A stretch of 64,000 nt of DNA from CAZHJK01 sp964533275 (lineage in GTDB: Bacteria; Bacillota; Clostridia; Eubacteriales; Garciellaceae), in contig CAZHJK010000001.1 in assembly GCA_964533275.1 (NCBI GenBank), positions 62,001 through 126,000 on the forward strand, given 5' to 3'. Both the position numbers and the translations under genes were made by a program. How positions within the stretch are numbered: the stretch's first letter is position 1; each line of letters begins with the position of its first letter. The notes under the pieces are model-generated. The model saw only the letters and a program-made list of their open reading frames with translations, was not told where the DNA came from and ran no database searches. Below are positions 1-8,356 of this stretch, piece after piece.

Positions 1-1434
1 GCAGGAATTATCCTTCAGGTGTTGACTATTGGAGGACTAATTGGGTTGGTAGCCAAGATGGGTGGAGCAAAAGCAGTTGCTGAAAGCTTAGCAAAAAAAG
101 CAAAAGGACCAGTTAGCGCTCAAATTATTACTTGGATATTAGGTATTTTAATATTCTTCGATGATTATGCAAACTCATTAATCGTTGGTCCTATTATGAG
201 ACCAGTTACTGATAAAATGAAAGTTTCTAGAGAGAGGCTAGCCTTTGTTGTAGATGCAACTGCAGCGCCTATTGCAGGGATTGCACTTATATCAACATGG
301 GTTGGATATGAAATAGGATTAATCAACGATGCATATGCATCAATCGGACAAACAGTTAATGCTTATGGAGTATTTATTGATACTATACCATATCGTTTTT
401 ACAATATCTTAATGCTTTTATTTGTTTTATGTACTGCATTTTTCCTTAAAGAGTTTGGTCCTATGTTAAAGGCTGAGCGTAGAGCAAGAAAATATAATAA
501 AGTAATTGCAGATGGATCAACTCCAATGGTAGCTGATGATATTGAACAATTAGAACCAATCGAAGGGAAAAAATTAAATGTATGGAATGCTATAATACCT
601 ATAGGTTCCTTGATTGTATTTGCATTTATAGGTTTTTACTATAATGGTTTTAATGAAATTATGGGTGGAGAAGATGCTGTACTAATTGAACTTCTTCAAA
701 ACAGTCCTGCATCCTTTGCAGCAATAAGAGAGACCTTTGGGGCTTCTGATGCTAGTGTTGTATTATTTCAAGCAGCATTAATCGCTAGTATTATAGCTAT
801 GATTATGGGAGTATCTCAAAAACTTTTCAAAATTGGCGAAGCAATTGATATTTGGGTAAAAGGCATGAAATCCTTGGTTATTACAGGAGTTATTCTTTTA
901 TCAGCATGGTCATTGAGTGGAGTTATAGGTGATTTAGGGACAGCTGATTTCCTTGTATCTATGTTATCAGATACTATGCCAGCATTTTTATTACCATCTA
1001 TAATATTCATATTAGGAGCAATTATTTCCTTTGCAACAGGAACATCCTATGGAACAATGGGTATATTAATGCCATTGGCTATTCCCTTAGCAGCAGCATT
1101 GTCACCAGATCCAAACTTCGTAGTTATGTCAGCGGGTGCAGTATTAACTGGAGCAATATTCGGAGATCATTGTTCTCCTATATCAGATACAACTATTCTA
1201 TCATCTATGGGAGCAGCATCTGATCATTTAGATCATACAAAAACACAATTACCCTATGCAATTACTGTAGCTATTCTTACAGTTGTAGTTGGATATATTC
1301 CAGTTGCGTTAGGATTATCAATTTGGATTGTACTTCCACTAGCAATGGTAGCCACTGCGGCATTTGTATACTTTGTGGGCAAACCTATTGATGAGGGTGA
1401 TGCATATACTGTAGTTCCAGGAAAAAAAGAATAA
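1..1434 (+). CDS. NhaC-family Na+/H+ antiporter, 5' partial
   Basis: The reading frame is open to base 1, so the true start lies outside the window; a GTG at 19 is available but reads through without a ribosome site. The 477 visible residues are a polytopic membrane protein with about ten hydrophobic spans. It carries the family hallmarks FFDDYANSLIVG near the N-terminal side and FGDHCSPISDTT in the last third, which in NhaC-type carriers surround ion-binding acidic residues in broken helices. A hydrophilic loop around residues 150-195 separates two halves. NhaC-family proteins exchange Na+ for H+, but some members carry amino acids, so the substrate is not certain. An intrinsic terminator follows directly, so it ends its transcript. 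Confidence 0.9.
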   Translation, partial: AGIILQVLTIGGLIGLVAKMGGAKAVAESLAKKAKGPVSAQIITWILGILIFFDDYANSLIVGPIMRPVTDKMKVSRERLAFVVDATAAPIAGIALISTWVGYEIGLINDAYASIGQTVNAYGVFIDTIPYRFYNILMLLFVLCTAFFLKEFGPMLKAERRARKYNKVIADGSTPMVADDIEQLEPIEGKKLNVWNAIIPIGSLIVFAFIGFYYNGFNEIMGGEDAVLIELLQNSPASFAAIRETFGASDASVVLFQAALIASIIAMIMGVSQKLFKIGEAIDIWVKGMKSLVITGVILLSAWSLSGVIGDLGTADFLVSMLSDTMPAFLLPSIIFILGAIISFATGTSYGTMGILMPLAIPLAAALSPDPNFVVMSAGAVLTGAIFGDHCSPISDTTILSSMGAASDHLDHTKTQLPYAITVAILTVVVGYIPVALGLSIWIVLPLAMVATAAFVYFVGKPIDEGDAYTVVPGKKE

Positions 1435-1452
1435 TTTAAATCTAAATTTAAT

Positions 1453-1486
1453 AAAAGAATCCTTCTTTTAGGGATTCTTTTTTTAT
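1453..1486 (+). terminator. Intrinsic terminator after the NhaC-family gene
   Basis: AAAAGAATCC at 1453-1462 pairs with GGATTCTTTT at 1472-1481 and runs into a T-rich tail. Confidence 0.85.
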
Positions 1487-1564
1487 TTTAATAAATGTAT
1501 AAAAATGTAAATAAATGAAATAATATAGATGAAATAATTAGGGTTAACAAAAGGAGGTTTATAA

Positions 1565-1750
1565 ATGAGAAGATTTGCATTAGCTTTAGTAATTATTGGA
1601 GCAATAAATTGGGGCCTTATAGGATTGTTTGGCTTTAACCTAGTAGAAACAATTTTTGGAGAGATGAGTTGGTTAAGTAGAATAATATATGTTCTGGTAG
1701 GCTTAGCTGGGGTATATAGCTTTACAATATTTGGCCAAATCAAAGAATAA
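1565..1750 (+). CDS. DUF378 family small membrane protein
   Basis: This 61-residue protein starts at an ATG preceded by AAAGGAGGTT, an almost perfect ribosome site. It matches the DUF378 (YuzA-like) pattern: an N-terminal helix with GAINWGLIGLFG, then a short polar turn and a second hydrophobic helix ending GVYSFTIFG. It therefore spans the membrane twice. The function of the family is unknown. It stands alone between two terminators and so is likely transcribed by itself. Confidence 0.85.
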   Translation: MRRFALALVIIGAINWGLIGLFGFNLVETIFGEMSWLSRIIYVLVGLAGVYSFTIFGQIKE

Positions 1751-1783
1751 AGAAAATTCCTGCCAGGGCAGGATTTTTCTTTA
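1751..1783 (+). terminator. Intrinsic terminator after DUF378 gene
   Basis: AGAAAATTCCTGCC and GGCAGGATTTTTCT form a 14-bp stem with one mismatch and a two-base loop spacing, and the 3' arm itself is T-rich. Confidence 0.8.
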
Positions 1784-1971
1784 ATAAAAAAGAATAAATA
1801 ATACTTTGAAATAATAATTGATTATTATAATTAAGAAAATATAATTTTTATATATTACTAGTTTAATAAAAAAGTTTATATAAATATATAAATAAAGAAG
1901 GAACTTTTAAATGCATATAGAATTATATTATTAACAAAGGTTTTTAAATATATAGAAAGAGGTGGTTGGCC

Positions 1972-2391
1972 ATGATAAGTATTGTTTGTGGTAAAAAGGG
2001 AAGCGGTAAGACAAAAAAGTTGCTTGAAATGGCAAATAACTCTGTTGTAACTGCTAAGGGAGAAATTGTTTTTGTAGATTTAAAGGAAAAGTCAATTTAT
2101 GATCTAAATCGTAATATTAGATTTATAAATGTAAAAGAATTTTCCATTAATAACTCAGATAGTTTTTATGGATTTGTGAATGGGTTAATTGCGGAGAATT
2201 ATGATATAGATGAGATTTATGTTGATAATTTATTAAATATAATAAATACTAATTTGCATGACCTGGAGCTCTTTTTGAATAATCTTAGGAAGATTGGTGA
2301 AAAGTTCCAGGTTAATTTTGTATTAAGTGCTAATTGTGAAGAAGATGAAGTGCCTTCCTTTATCAATGATTATATTGTAGCCCTAACTTAA
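1972..2391 (+). CDS. Small P-loop NTPase of unknown role
   Basis: The preferred start is the ATG at 1972, six bases after GAAAGAGGTGG; an in-frame TTG at 1966 overlaps the ribosome site. The 139-residue product begins almost directly with a Walker A motif, GKKGSGKT, and has a plausible Walker B strand, EIYVDNL, near residue 87. It ends soon after a further beta strand (NFVLSANCEED). The compact size suggests a single RecA/kinase-like nucleotide-binding domain without accessory domains. I do not recognise a named family. It is monocistronic, with a terminator behind it. The 220 bases in front are very AT-rich without a clear signal. Confidence 0.75.
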   Translation: MISIVCGKKGSGKTKKLLEMANNSVVTAKGEIVFVDLKEKSIYDLNRNIRFINVKEFSINNSDSFYGFVNGLIAENYDIDEIYVDNLLNIINTNLHDLELFLNNLRKIGEKFQVNFVLSANCEEDEVPSFINDYIVALT

Positions 2392-2407
2392 TACTAATTA
2401 TTAAAAT

Positions 2408-2453
2408 AAATCCAACATATGTATCCCAACAGGGTACAAATGTTGGATTTTAT
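2408..2453 (+). terminator. Intrinsic terminator after the P-loop gene
   Basis: AAATCCAACAT (2408-2418) pairs with ATGTTGGATTT (2440-2450); the inner part GTA-CCC/GGG-TAC can extend the stem. Confidence 0.75.
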
Positions 2454-2475
2454 TAAAGTGCTTAAAGTATTTAAC

Positions 2476-2487
2476 ATATGATATAAT
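2476..2487 (+). promoter_or_regulatory. Extended -10 promoter for the radical SAM gene
   Basis: ATATGATATAAT contains the extended -10 TGATATAAT. It ends 43 bases before the ATG at 2530. No convincing -35 is seen. The same 12-mer occurs before three other genes in the window. Confidence 0.6.
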
Positions 2488-2529
2488 TAAACTCAGAAAT
2501 GTTGATTTATAAGATAAAGAAGGTGTGTC

Positions 2530-3492
2530 ATGGAAAAGGAGAAGCCCATATATAGAATTTATTCACAATATCTAAAGGAGCTTTATGGAGAGAAGGTATA
2601 CAAAATTCCTATAAATTTACCTGTTACTTGTCCTAATAGAGATGGCACTATAGCTAGTGGGGGATGTACTTATTGTGGTGAAGAGGGAACGGGATATGAA
2701 AATCTTTCAAATAATATAAGTGTAGAACAGCAAGTAAAGACAAATATTGAATACATAGGGAAAAAGTATAAGGCTAATAAATTCATTGCTTATTTTCAAA
2801 ATTTCACAAATACATATTTGCCAATTGATTCATTCGAACAATATATGAGGGCAGCTTGTCATAATGAAGTAGTAGAATTGTCTATTTCCACCAGACCAGA
2901 TTGTATTAGAAATGAATATCTTTTGTTTTTGGAACAATTATCAAAGGAAAAGGATATTAGGATTACAATAGAATTAGGTTTACAAACTGTAAATTATCAT
3001 ACCTTAGATAAAATTAATAGAGGTCATTCTTTAGCCGAGTTTATTGATGCTGTTCTTAGGATTAAGAAGTATGGTTTTCAAATATGCTGTCATTTAATAC
3101 TAAACCTTCCATGGGATAAAGAAATAGATGTTATAGAAAGTGCAAAAATTCTCTCTGCTTTAAACATAGACTTTATTAAGCTTCATTCTTTATATATTGA
3201 GAAGAATACTGTGATGGGAGAACAATATGATAGGGGAGAAATTCAACTAATCACCAAGGATGAATATGTTAACAGAGTTATTATGTTTCTTGAATATTTA
3301 TCACCAGATATTGTCATGCAAAGGCTAATAGGTAGAGCACCTGAAGAAACAACATTGTTTATGAATTGGAATACTAGTTGGTGGAAAATAAGGGATCAAA
3401 TTTTAGAGGAAATGCATAAAAGATCTACCTTTCAAGGAATAAAATTTGAATATCTTCATGGGACTGCAATGAAGAAATTTATAAAATCCTAA
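2530..3492 (+). CDS. TIGR01212 family radical SAM protein (YtqA/MnmL-like)
   Basis: This 320-residue protein has the TIGR01212 arrangement of a radical SAM cluster motif: C34, C46 and C49 (CPNRDG...GGCTYCG), a spacing unlike the usual CX3CX2C. Downstream are the TIM-barrel strands with STRPDC near 124 and GLQT near 152. In Bacillus subtilis the relative YtqA is reported to act in tRNA wobble uridine modification with the methyltransferase YtqB; assigning that role here is inference because no ytqB neighbour is present. The ATG start has AAGAAGGTGTG in front. The gene for a small alarmone synthetase follows 37 bases later, probably on the same transcript. Confidence 0.85.
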   Translation: MEKEKPIYRIYSQYLKELYGEKVYKIPINLPVTCPNRDGTIASGGCTYCGEEGTGYENLSNNISVEQQVKTNIEYIGKKYKANKFIAYFQNFTNTYLPIDSFEQYMRAACHNEVVELSISTRPDCIRNEYLLFLEQLSKEKDIRITIELGLQTVNYHTLDKINRGHSLAEFIDAVLRIKKYGFQICCHLILNLPWDKEIDVIESAKILSALNIDFIKLHSLYIEKNTVMGEQYDRGEIQLITKDEYVNRVIMFLEYLSPDIVMQRLIGRAPEETTLFMNWNTSWWKIRDQILEEMHKRSTFQGIKFEYLHGTAMKKFIKS

Positions 3493-3528
3493 ATTTTTAT
3501 AAGATTTAAAAAGAAAGGAAGATATCTA

Positions 3529-4317
3529 TTGGAAGCAAAAGATTGGGAAAAATTTTTTATTCCATATGAGCAAGCAGTTGATGAATTAGTTATTAAATTT
3601 GAAATTTTAAAAAAACAACATATAACATTAGGAGAATACTCACCTATCGAACTAGTATTAGGGAGGGTGAAGAAACTTTCAAGTATATTGGAAAAAGCAA
3701 GGAAAAATAATTTTTCTTTAGATATTGTAGAAAAGAAAATAGATGATATTGCAGGAATAAGGATTATATGTCAATTTGTTGATGATATAGACAAGGTAGT
3801 GGAACTTATTAGAAATAGAGATGGGAAGGATTTAAACATTATATGTGAAAAGGATTATATAAATAATAAAAAAGAGAGCGGATATAGGAGCTATCATATT
3901 ATTATAAAATATCCAGTACAATATGCATTAGGTCATAAAGATCTTTTAGCTGAAATTCAAATTAGAACTATGGCAATGAACTTTTGGGCAACTATAGAAC
4001 ATTCATTGAATTATAAGTATAAGGAAAATATTCCCGAAAATGTGCGCAAAAGACTAAAAAATGCAGCGGAAGCAGCTTTTCTTTTAGATCAGGAAATGTT
4101 TGAAATTAGAAAAGAAATTAGAGACGCTCAAAAATTATTTAATATTAGATCAAGTACAATCTCACAAATACTCCATCATATAAAGATACTTTATCAAGAT
4201 GGTAAACTAGATCTAGCAGAGAAATATCAAAATGTTTTTGCAGAATTATGGGAAAAAGGAGACCTAACAATGCTTATGAGTTTAGAGGTTGAGCTTGAAA
4301 ATTTAGTTGAGGATTGA
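3529..4317 (+). CDS. relQ: Small alarmone synthetase, RelQ type (GTP pyrophosphokinase)
   Basis: A TTG start at 3529 follows AAGAAAGGAAG. The 262-residue protein is a stand-alone RelA/SpoT synthetase domain: DDIAGIRIIC near 73-82, the G-loop-like ESGYRSYH near 119-126 and EIQIRTMAMNFWATIEHSLNYK near 142-163. It has no HD hydrolase, TGS or ACT domain, so it should make (p)ppGpp from ATP and GDP/GTP but not degrade it. RelQ proteins form tetramers through C-terminal helices; here the C-terminal region after the catalytic core is about 50 residues longer than the roughly 210-residue Bacillus RelQ. It shares a strand and probably a transcript with the upstream radical SAM gene. Confidence 0.9.
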   Translation: MEAKDWEKFFIPYEQAVDELVIKFEILKKQHITLGEYSPIELVLGRVKKLSSILEKARKNNFSLDIVEKKIDDIAGIRIICQFVDDIDKVVELIRNRDGKDLNIICEKDYINNKKESGYRSYHIIIKYPVQYALGHKDLLAEIQIRTMAMNFWATIEHSLNYKYKENIPENVRKRLKNAAEAAFLLDQEMFEIRKEIRDAQKLFNIRSSTISQILHHIKILYQDGKLDLAEKYQNVFAELWEKGDLTMLMSLEVELENLVED

Positions 4318-4332
4318 GAATTGATATTAATA

Positions 4333-4375
4333 AAAAACCAACATCCTTTTATTAAGGTAGTTGGTTTTTATTGTT
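4333..4375. terminator. Bidirectional terminator between relQ and fba
   Basis: AAAAACCAAC (4333-4342) pairs with GTTGGTTTTT (4360-4369). Both strands have a T-run after the stem, so it can serve relQ on plus and fba on minus. Confidence 0.85.
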
Positions 4376-4379
4376 TTAT

Positions 4380-5309
4380 CTAAATTCTATTGCTAGATCC
4401 TAATACATTTTTTATCTTATGCTGTACCATATCTTGTATTGCTTGTCTTCCAGGTCCTAAGTATTTTCTTGGATCAAATGCTTCAGGATTTTCAACAAAT
4501 GTTTTTCGTATAGAAGCAGTCATTGCAAGGCGAAGATCTGTATCTATATTAATTTTACAAACTCCTAGTTTAGCAGCTTGACTTAACATTGACTCTGGAA
4601 CGCCCTGTGCACCAGGTACTTGACCACCATATTTATTTGTTAATTCTACAAATTCTTTGGGGACACTTGAAGCACCATGTAATACTATTGGAAAATTAGG
4701 TAATAATTTTGATATTTTTTCTAGTCTTTCAAAATCTAATTTTGGTTCTCCTTTAAATTTGAAAGCTCCATGACTTGTTCCGATGGCAATTGCAAGGGAA
4801 TCAACCCCAGTTCTTTCAACAAATTCTACAGCTTCATCAGGATCTGTGAATGCAGCATCCTTTTCACTTACATTAACAGCATCCTCAATACCTGCTAAGC
4901 GTCCTAGCTCCGCCTCAACCACTGCTCCTTTTGAATGGGCATATTCTACTACTTTTTTAGTTAAAGCAATATTCTCCTCAAAGGGATGATGTGAACCATC
5001 AATCATTACTGAAGTAAAACCATCGTCTACACAAGCTTTACATATATCGAAGTCCTCACCATGGTCTAAGTGTAATACAATAGGAAGACCAGTTTCTTCA
5101 ATAGCTGCTTCTACAAGTTTTTTTAGATAAATAGGATTAGCATATTTTCTAGCACCTGCAGATACTTGTAAAATTAAGGGGGATTTTTCGATCTGGGCAG
5201 CACCTACAATACCCTGAATTATCTCCATATTATTAACATTAAAAGCACCTACAGCATACTTACCTTCATAAGCTTTTTTAAACATTTCTTTCGATGTAAC
5301 TAGTGGCAT
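4380..5309 (-). CDS. fba: Class II fructose-bisphosphate aldolase
   Basis: The 309-residue product is a zinc-dependent aldolase, which splits fructose 1,6-bisphosphate into glyceraldehyde 3-phosphate and dihydroxyacetone phosphate in the cytosol. Visible motifs are VLHLDHGED near 78-85 (catalytic Asp and zinc His), the GTSHGAFKF loop near 177-185 (second zinc His) and VLHGASS near 210 (third zinc His). CKINIDTDLR near 250 forms the phosphate-binding region. The ATG is preceded on the minus strand by GGAGGAATATAC. The gene is separate from the gap-eno operon at 36.9-44 kb. A perfect 26-bp palindrome lies 28 bases upstream of the start. Confidence 0.95.
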   Translation of the reverse strand: MPLVTSKEMFKKAYEGKYAVGAFNVNNMEIIQGIVGAAQIEKSPLILQVSAGARKYANPIYLKKLVEAAIEETGLPIVLHLDHGEDFDICKACVDDGFTSVMIDGSHHPFEENIALTKKVVEYAHSKGAVVEAELGRLAGIEDAVNVSEKDAAFTDPDEAVEFVERTGVDSLAIAIGTSHGAFKFKGEPKLDFERLEKISKLLPNFPIVLHGASSVPKEFVELTNKYGGQVPGAQGVPESMLSQAAKLGVCKINIDTDLRLAMTASIRKTFVENPEAFDPRKYLGPGRQAIQDMVQHKIKNVLGSSNRI

Positions 5310-5336
5310 ATGTATATTCCTCCATTCTTAAATTTT

Positions 5337-5362
5337 AATAACTATAGTATACTATAGTTATT
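5337..5362 (-). promoter_or_regulatory. Perfect 26-bp palindrome at the fba promoter
   Basis: AATAACTATAGTA at 5337-5349 is followed without a gap by its exact reverse complement at 5350-5362. On the minus strand a -35-like TTGTAT about 16 bases before a TATACT inside the palindrome would make it overlap the fba -10 region, so it may be an operator. The regulator is not known. Confidence 0.6.
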
Positions 5363-5442
5363 GTGAAATACAAGGTGTAATTATTGTCCCACAATAGTTT
5401 ATATACCCTAAAATCATAAAAAATATTAGCTTCCTATAATAT

Positions 5443-5466
5443 AAAAAATCCACCTACTAAGGTGGA
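5443..5466 (-). terminator. Intrinsic terminator after the YmaF-like gene
   Basis: On the minus strand TCCACCT and AGGTGGA form a stem with a four-base loop, followed by TTTTTT. Confidence 0.85.
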
Positions 5467-5471
5467 ATAAG

Positions 5472-5771
5472 TTATTCAATAGAAGTATACCCACTATAAT
5501 AATGTATATGTTCATCATTAAAGGATACTATCCCCCAATAACTATGATAATGTCCCTTTGAACAAAAAATAGCTGGACCTGTAAAATTTGTTATATAATG
5601 AAAGTGTTCATCTTCTCGTGATGTCTTAGCTTCCATAAGATGTATATGATCATTAGTTGTATTAATCATTTTTATAGTTTTATCGTGATAAGAATGAAAA
5701 TGCCCATCATCAAATGTTGTATTCCCTCGTATATAGTGATTATGATAACCTATAGAATCCTTTTTTCCCAT
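5472..5771 (-). CDS. YmaF-family histidine-rich repeat protein
   Basis: This 99-residue protein carries six His-x-His motifs, at residues 10, 24, 42, 56, 74 and 88. The spacing alternates exactly 14, 18, 14, 18, 14, so the protein is three units of 32 residues, each with two motifs (for example GHFHSYHD and EHIHYYSG). This fits the YmaF family found in spore-forming Firmicutes. The pattern suggests a beta-repeat protein that could bind metal, but no activity is established. It has no signal peptide or membrane span. The minus-strand ATG follows AAAGGAGGCATATT. It is transcribed alone, with its own terminator. Confidence 0.8.
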   Translation of the reverse strand: MGKKDSIGYHNHYIRGNTTFDDGHFHSYHDKTIKMINTTNDHIHLMEAKTSREDEHFHYITNFTGPAIFCSKGHYHSYWGIVSFNDEHIHYYSGYTSIE

Positions 5772-5938
5772 AATATGCCTCCTTTACATTTCATTTTCCT
5801 TAATTACAATATATTCAATAGGTTGTTTTTTGTGATTTTTTTATACTTGTGATTAAAAAAACACATATATGCAAATACCTAAGTTTATTAAAATCTTAAA
5901 TGGGAACTATAATTAATAAAAAAGAAAGAGGTTAAAAA

Positions 5939-6640
5939 ATGGATGCTAGATTATTGATCATATCCATAGTACCAAGTATAATTTTGGCACTATGGATATA
6001 TTTTCATGATAAATATGATAGGGAACCTTTAGGCTTAGTAATAAAGACATTTTTTTATGGGACATTAATCATTTTTCCAACTTTATATATAGAAAAATTT
6101 CTCCTATCTTTAAATGTATTCAATGGATTATTTGGAAGTATTTATACTGCATTTATTGTAGCAGGATTGACAGAAGAATTTTTTAAAAGGCTAATCGTAT
6201 TAAAAACTATATATCATCATGAGGAATTTAACGAAAGGTTAGATGGAATTGCATATTCAGTTTATGCAGCCCTTGGATTTGCAACCATTGAAAATATCAT
6301 GTATGTAACAAACAATTACTTTGCAAACCCTCTTGTAGGTCTTTATAGGGGTATTTTTTCAGTTCCTGCGCATATTTTGTTTGCAATTACCATGGGCTAC
6401 TATCTATCTCTAGCTAAATTTTGTGGTAATGTTTATGATAAAAAAAGATATCTTTCAAAATCCTTATGGATACCTGTTATATTTCATGGTATCTTCAACT
6501 TTATTTTATTATCTAAAATATCAATATTAATGGTTATATTTATACCTTTCGTTATATATCTTTGGATAATTAATATAAGAAAACTTAAAGAGTACACAAA
6601 GGAATCAAAAATGGAACATATGAATTATAAAAATAAGTAG
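5939..6640 (+). CDS. prsW: PrsW-type glutamic intramembrane protease
   Basis: The 233-residue membrane protein has about seven spans and the PrsW signature: paired glutamates E79-E80 in GLTEEFFKR, ATIENIMY with E118-N119, and conserved histidines in PAHILFA near 143 and FHGIFNF near 182. In Bacillus PrsW makes the first cut in the anti-sigma factor RsiW; the substrate here is unknown and no anti-sigma factor gene is nearby. The ATG start follows AAAGAAAGAGG. It lies by itself; about 180 bases without any gene follow it. Confidence 0.9.
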   Translation: MDARLLIISIVPSIILALWIYFHDKYDREPLGLVIKTFFYGTLIIFPTLYIEKFLLSLNVFNGLFGSIYTAFIVAGLTEEFFKRLIVLKTIYHHEEFNERLDGIAYSVYAALGFATIENIMYVTNNYFANPLVGLYRGIFSVPAHILFAITMGYYLSLAKFCGNVYDKKRYLSKSLWIPVIFHGIFNFILLSKISILMVIFIPFVIYLWIINIRKLKEYTKESKMEHMNYKNK

Positions 6641-6776
6641 GATAAAATCAACTAGATCCACAAAAAACATTCTATAAAGCTTGAAAACTTACTAAGCAAG
6701 ACAGTTTAAGCATTATCAAGAACTTTTAATCTTTATATTAAAGTAAATGATTGATGGTTTAATTATTTTATAATTA

Positions 6777-6785
6777 TGATACAAT
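6777..6785 (+). promoter_or_regulatory. Extended -10 promoter for the rluA-recU-rnhA cluster
   Basis: TGATACAAT ends 39 bases before the ATG at 6825. No good -35 is visible. Confidence 0.4.
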
Positions 6786-6824
6786 ATTGAAAAGGGAGAA
6801 TTTTACATAGAATAAGGAGTAAAT

Positions 6825-7802
6825 ATGAAGGAATTGATTATAACACCAAATGAGGCTGAGCAGAGAATAGACAGATTCTTAAAAAAGTTTATTCCTAAAG
6901 CTTCTAAGGGATTTATATATAAAATGATAAGAAAAAAGAGAATAAAAATAAATGGAGTAAGAGTATCACCTGACTATATATTACAAATAGATGATACAAT
7001 ACAACTTTACCTTAGCGAAGATACCATCGAAGGTTTTAGAGATATTAAACAAATAATCTCATTTGAACAGTTAATGGATATAGTTTATGAGGATGATAAT
7101 ATTCTTTTAGTAAATAAACCTAAGGGGTTATTAGTACATGGAGATTATAAAGAAAATAAAAACACCCTCATTAATCAAATTTACTATTACTTAAATAAAA
7201 AGGGTACCTATAAGCCTAAAGAAGAAAACACATTTTCTCCAGCCTGTTGTAATAGATTGGATAGAAATACCAGTGGGATTATTATAGTAGCTAAGAATTA
7301 TCCAAGTCTACAGGCTGTAAATTCCATGATAAAAGAGGATAAAATAGTAAAGAAATATCTAGCTTTAGTAAAGGGCAGGTTATATAAAAAAGAAGATTTA
7401 AAAGGTTTTATTTTGAAAGATAGAAAAACAAATAAAGTAGAGATTATTCCTCAAGAGAAAAAAGGATCTAAATTTATACATACAAAATACAATCCAATAA
7501 TACACAATGAAAATTTTACTTTGTTAGAAATAAATCTAATTACAGGACGCTCACATCAAATAAGGGCACATCTTGCCAGTGAAGGATACCCAATTATAGG
7601 TGATTATAAATATGGAAATAAAGAAGTTAATAGTATTTTTTATGATAAATTTAAATTGAATTCTCAATTTTTACATGCTTATTTTATACAATTTCAAAAG
7701 TGCCCTTCTTTCTTAACTTATCTAGAGGGGAAAAGCTTTAAAGTATCACTTCCTAATGATTTGAAAAAAATAACAGGTACTATGGGTTGGGAGGAAAAAT
7801 AG
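6825..7802 (+). CDS. RluA-family pseudouridine synthase
   Basis: This 325-residue protein has an N-terminal S4 RNA-binding domain (residues 1-60, with KRIKINGVRV) and then the RluA catalytic domain. The catalytic aspartate is D146 in NRLDRNTSG, and LITGRSHQIRAH near 240 is the second family motif. It isomerises uridine to pseudouridine in rRNA or tRNA; which position cannot be told from sequence. The stop codon overlaps the GTG start of recU by one base, so the two genes are translationally linked, and rnhA follows in the same way. Confidence 0.9.
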   Translation: MKELIITPNEAEQRIDRFLKKFIPKASKGFIYKMIRKKRIKINGVRVSPDYILQIDDTIQLYLSEDTIEGFRDIKQIISFEQLMDIVYEDDNILLVNKPKGLLVHGDYKENKNTLINQIYYYLNKKGTYKPKEENTFSPACCNRLDRNTSGIIIVAKNYPSLQAVNSMIKEDKIVKKYLALVKGRLYKKEDLKGFILKDRKTNKVEIIPQEKKGSKFIHTKYNPIIHNENFTLLEINLITGRSHQIRAHLASEGYPIIGDYKYGNKEVNSIFYDKFKLNSQFLHAYFIQFQKCPSFLTYLEGKSFKVSLPNDLKKITGTMGWEEK

Positions 7803-8356
7803 TGGCTTATTGGAATAGTAGAGGCCTAAGGGGTAATACCTTAGAAGAGCTTATTAATATAACTAATGACAATTATTTAAAAAAGAATTTAGCAATAATA
7901 CAAAAAATACCTACTTTAATAAAACCAGTAGAATTTGATAAAACTAAGGGAATTATAAAGCTTGCCTATTTTGAACAAAAAAGTTCTGTTGACTATATGG
8001 GAAATGTACAAGGTATTCCTATATGTTTTGATGCAAAGGAAACTACAAAAAAGAGTCTTCCAATTTCTAATATTCATGCTCACCAAATTGATTTTATGGA
8101 GAACTTTACAAAACAAAACGGAATAGCTTTTATTATTGCTTATTTTCAGTCAATAGATGAATACTATTTTATACCCTTTGAAGACTTAAAGGTTTTTTGG
8201 GATCGAGCCCAAAAGGGAGGAAGAAAATCTATTTCCTTTCAAGAATGTAATCCTGAGTTTAAAATTCAAAATAATAAAGGTGTATTTATACATTACTTGG
8301 ATATTTTAAATAGATATTTAGTACTTAGGGAGGAAAGGGAGGAGAAGCTAATTTGA
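7802..8356 (+). CDS. recU: RecU Holliday junction resolvase
   Basis: The likely start is the GTG at 7802, seven bases after GGGAGG, giving 184 residues; a TTG 15 bases upstream sits inside the ribosome site. Motifs are the N-terminal WNSRGLRGNTLEE, the conserved QKIPTLIKPVEF, KSSVDYMG near 60-67, FDAKET near 78-83 and HAHQIDFM near 92-99. These are the RecU nuclease fold residues of Firmicutes, which resolve Holliday junctions in recombination and chromosome segregation. The gene overlaps both neighbours (TAGTG with rluA, TTGA with rnhA). RecU is often beside ponA/pbp1 in Bacillus; that partner is absent here. Confidence 0.9.
   Translation: MAYWNSRGLRGNTLEELINITNDNYLKKNLAIIQKIPTLIKPVEFDKTKGIIKLAYFEQKSSVDYMGNVQGIPICFDAKETTKKSLPISNIHAHQIDFMENFTKQNGIAFIIAYFQSIDEYYFIPFEDLKVFWDRAQKGGRKSISFQECNPEFKIQNNKGVFIHYLDILNRYLVLREEREEKLI

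Noticed and set aside
816..1010. Minus-strand 64-residue frame inside the antiporter gene
   Set aside because: It lies wholly within a well-supported coding gene, without a start signal or family motif.
5358..5375. TTGTGAAATACAAGG near the fba promoter as a Rex site
   Set aside because: Only one half of the TTGTGAA...TTCACAA Rex palindrome is present; the second half does not match.
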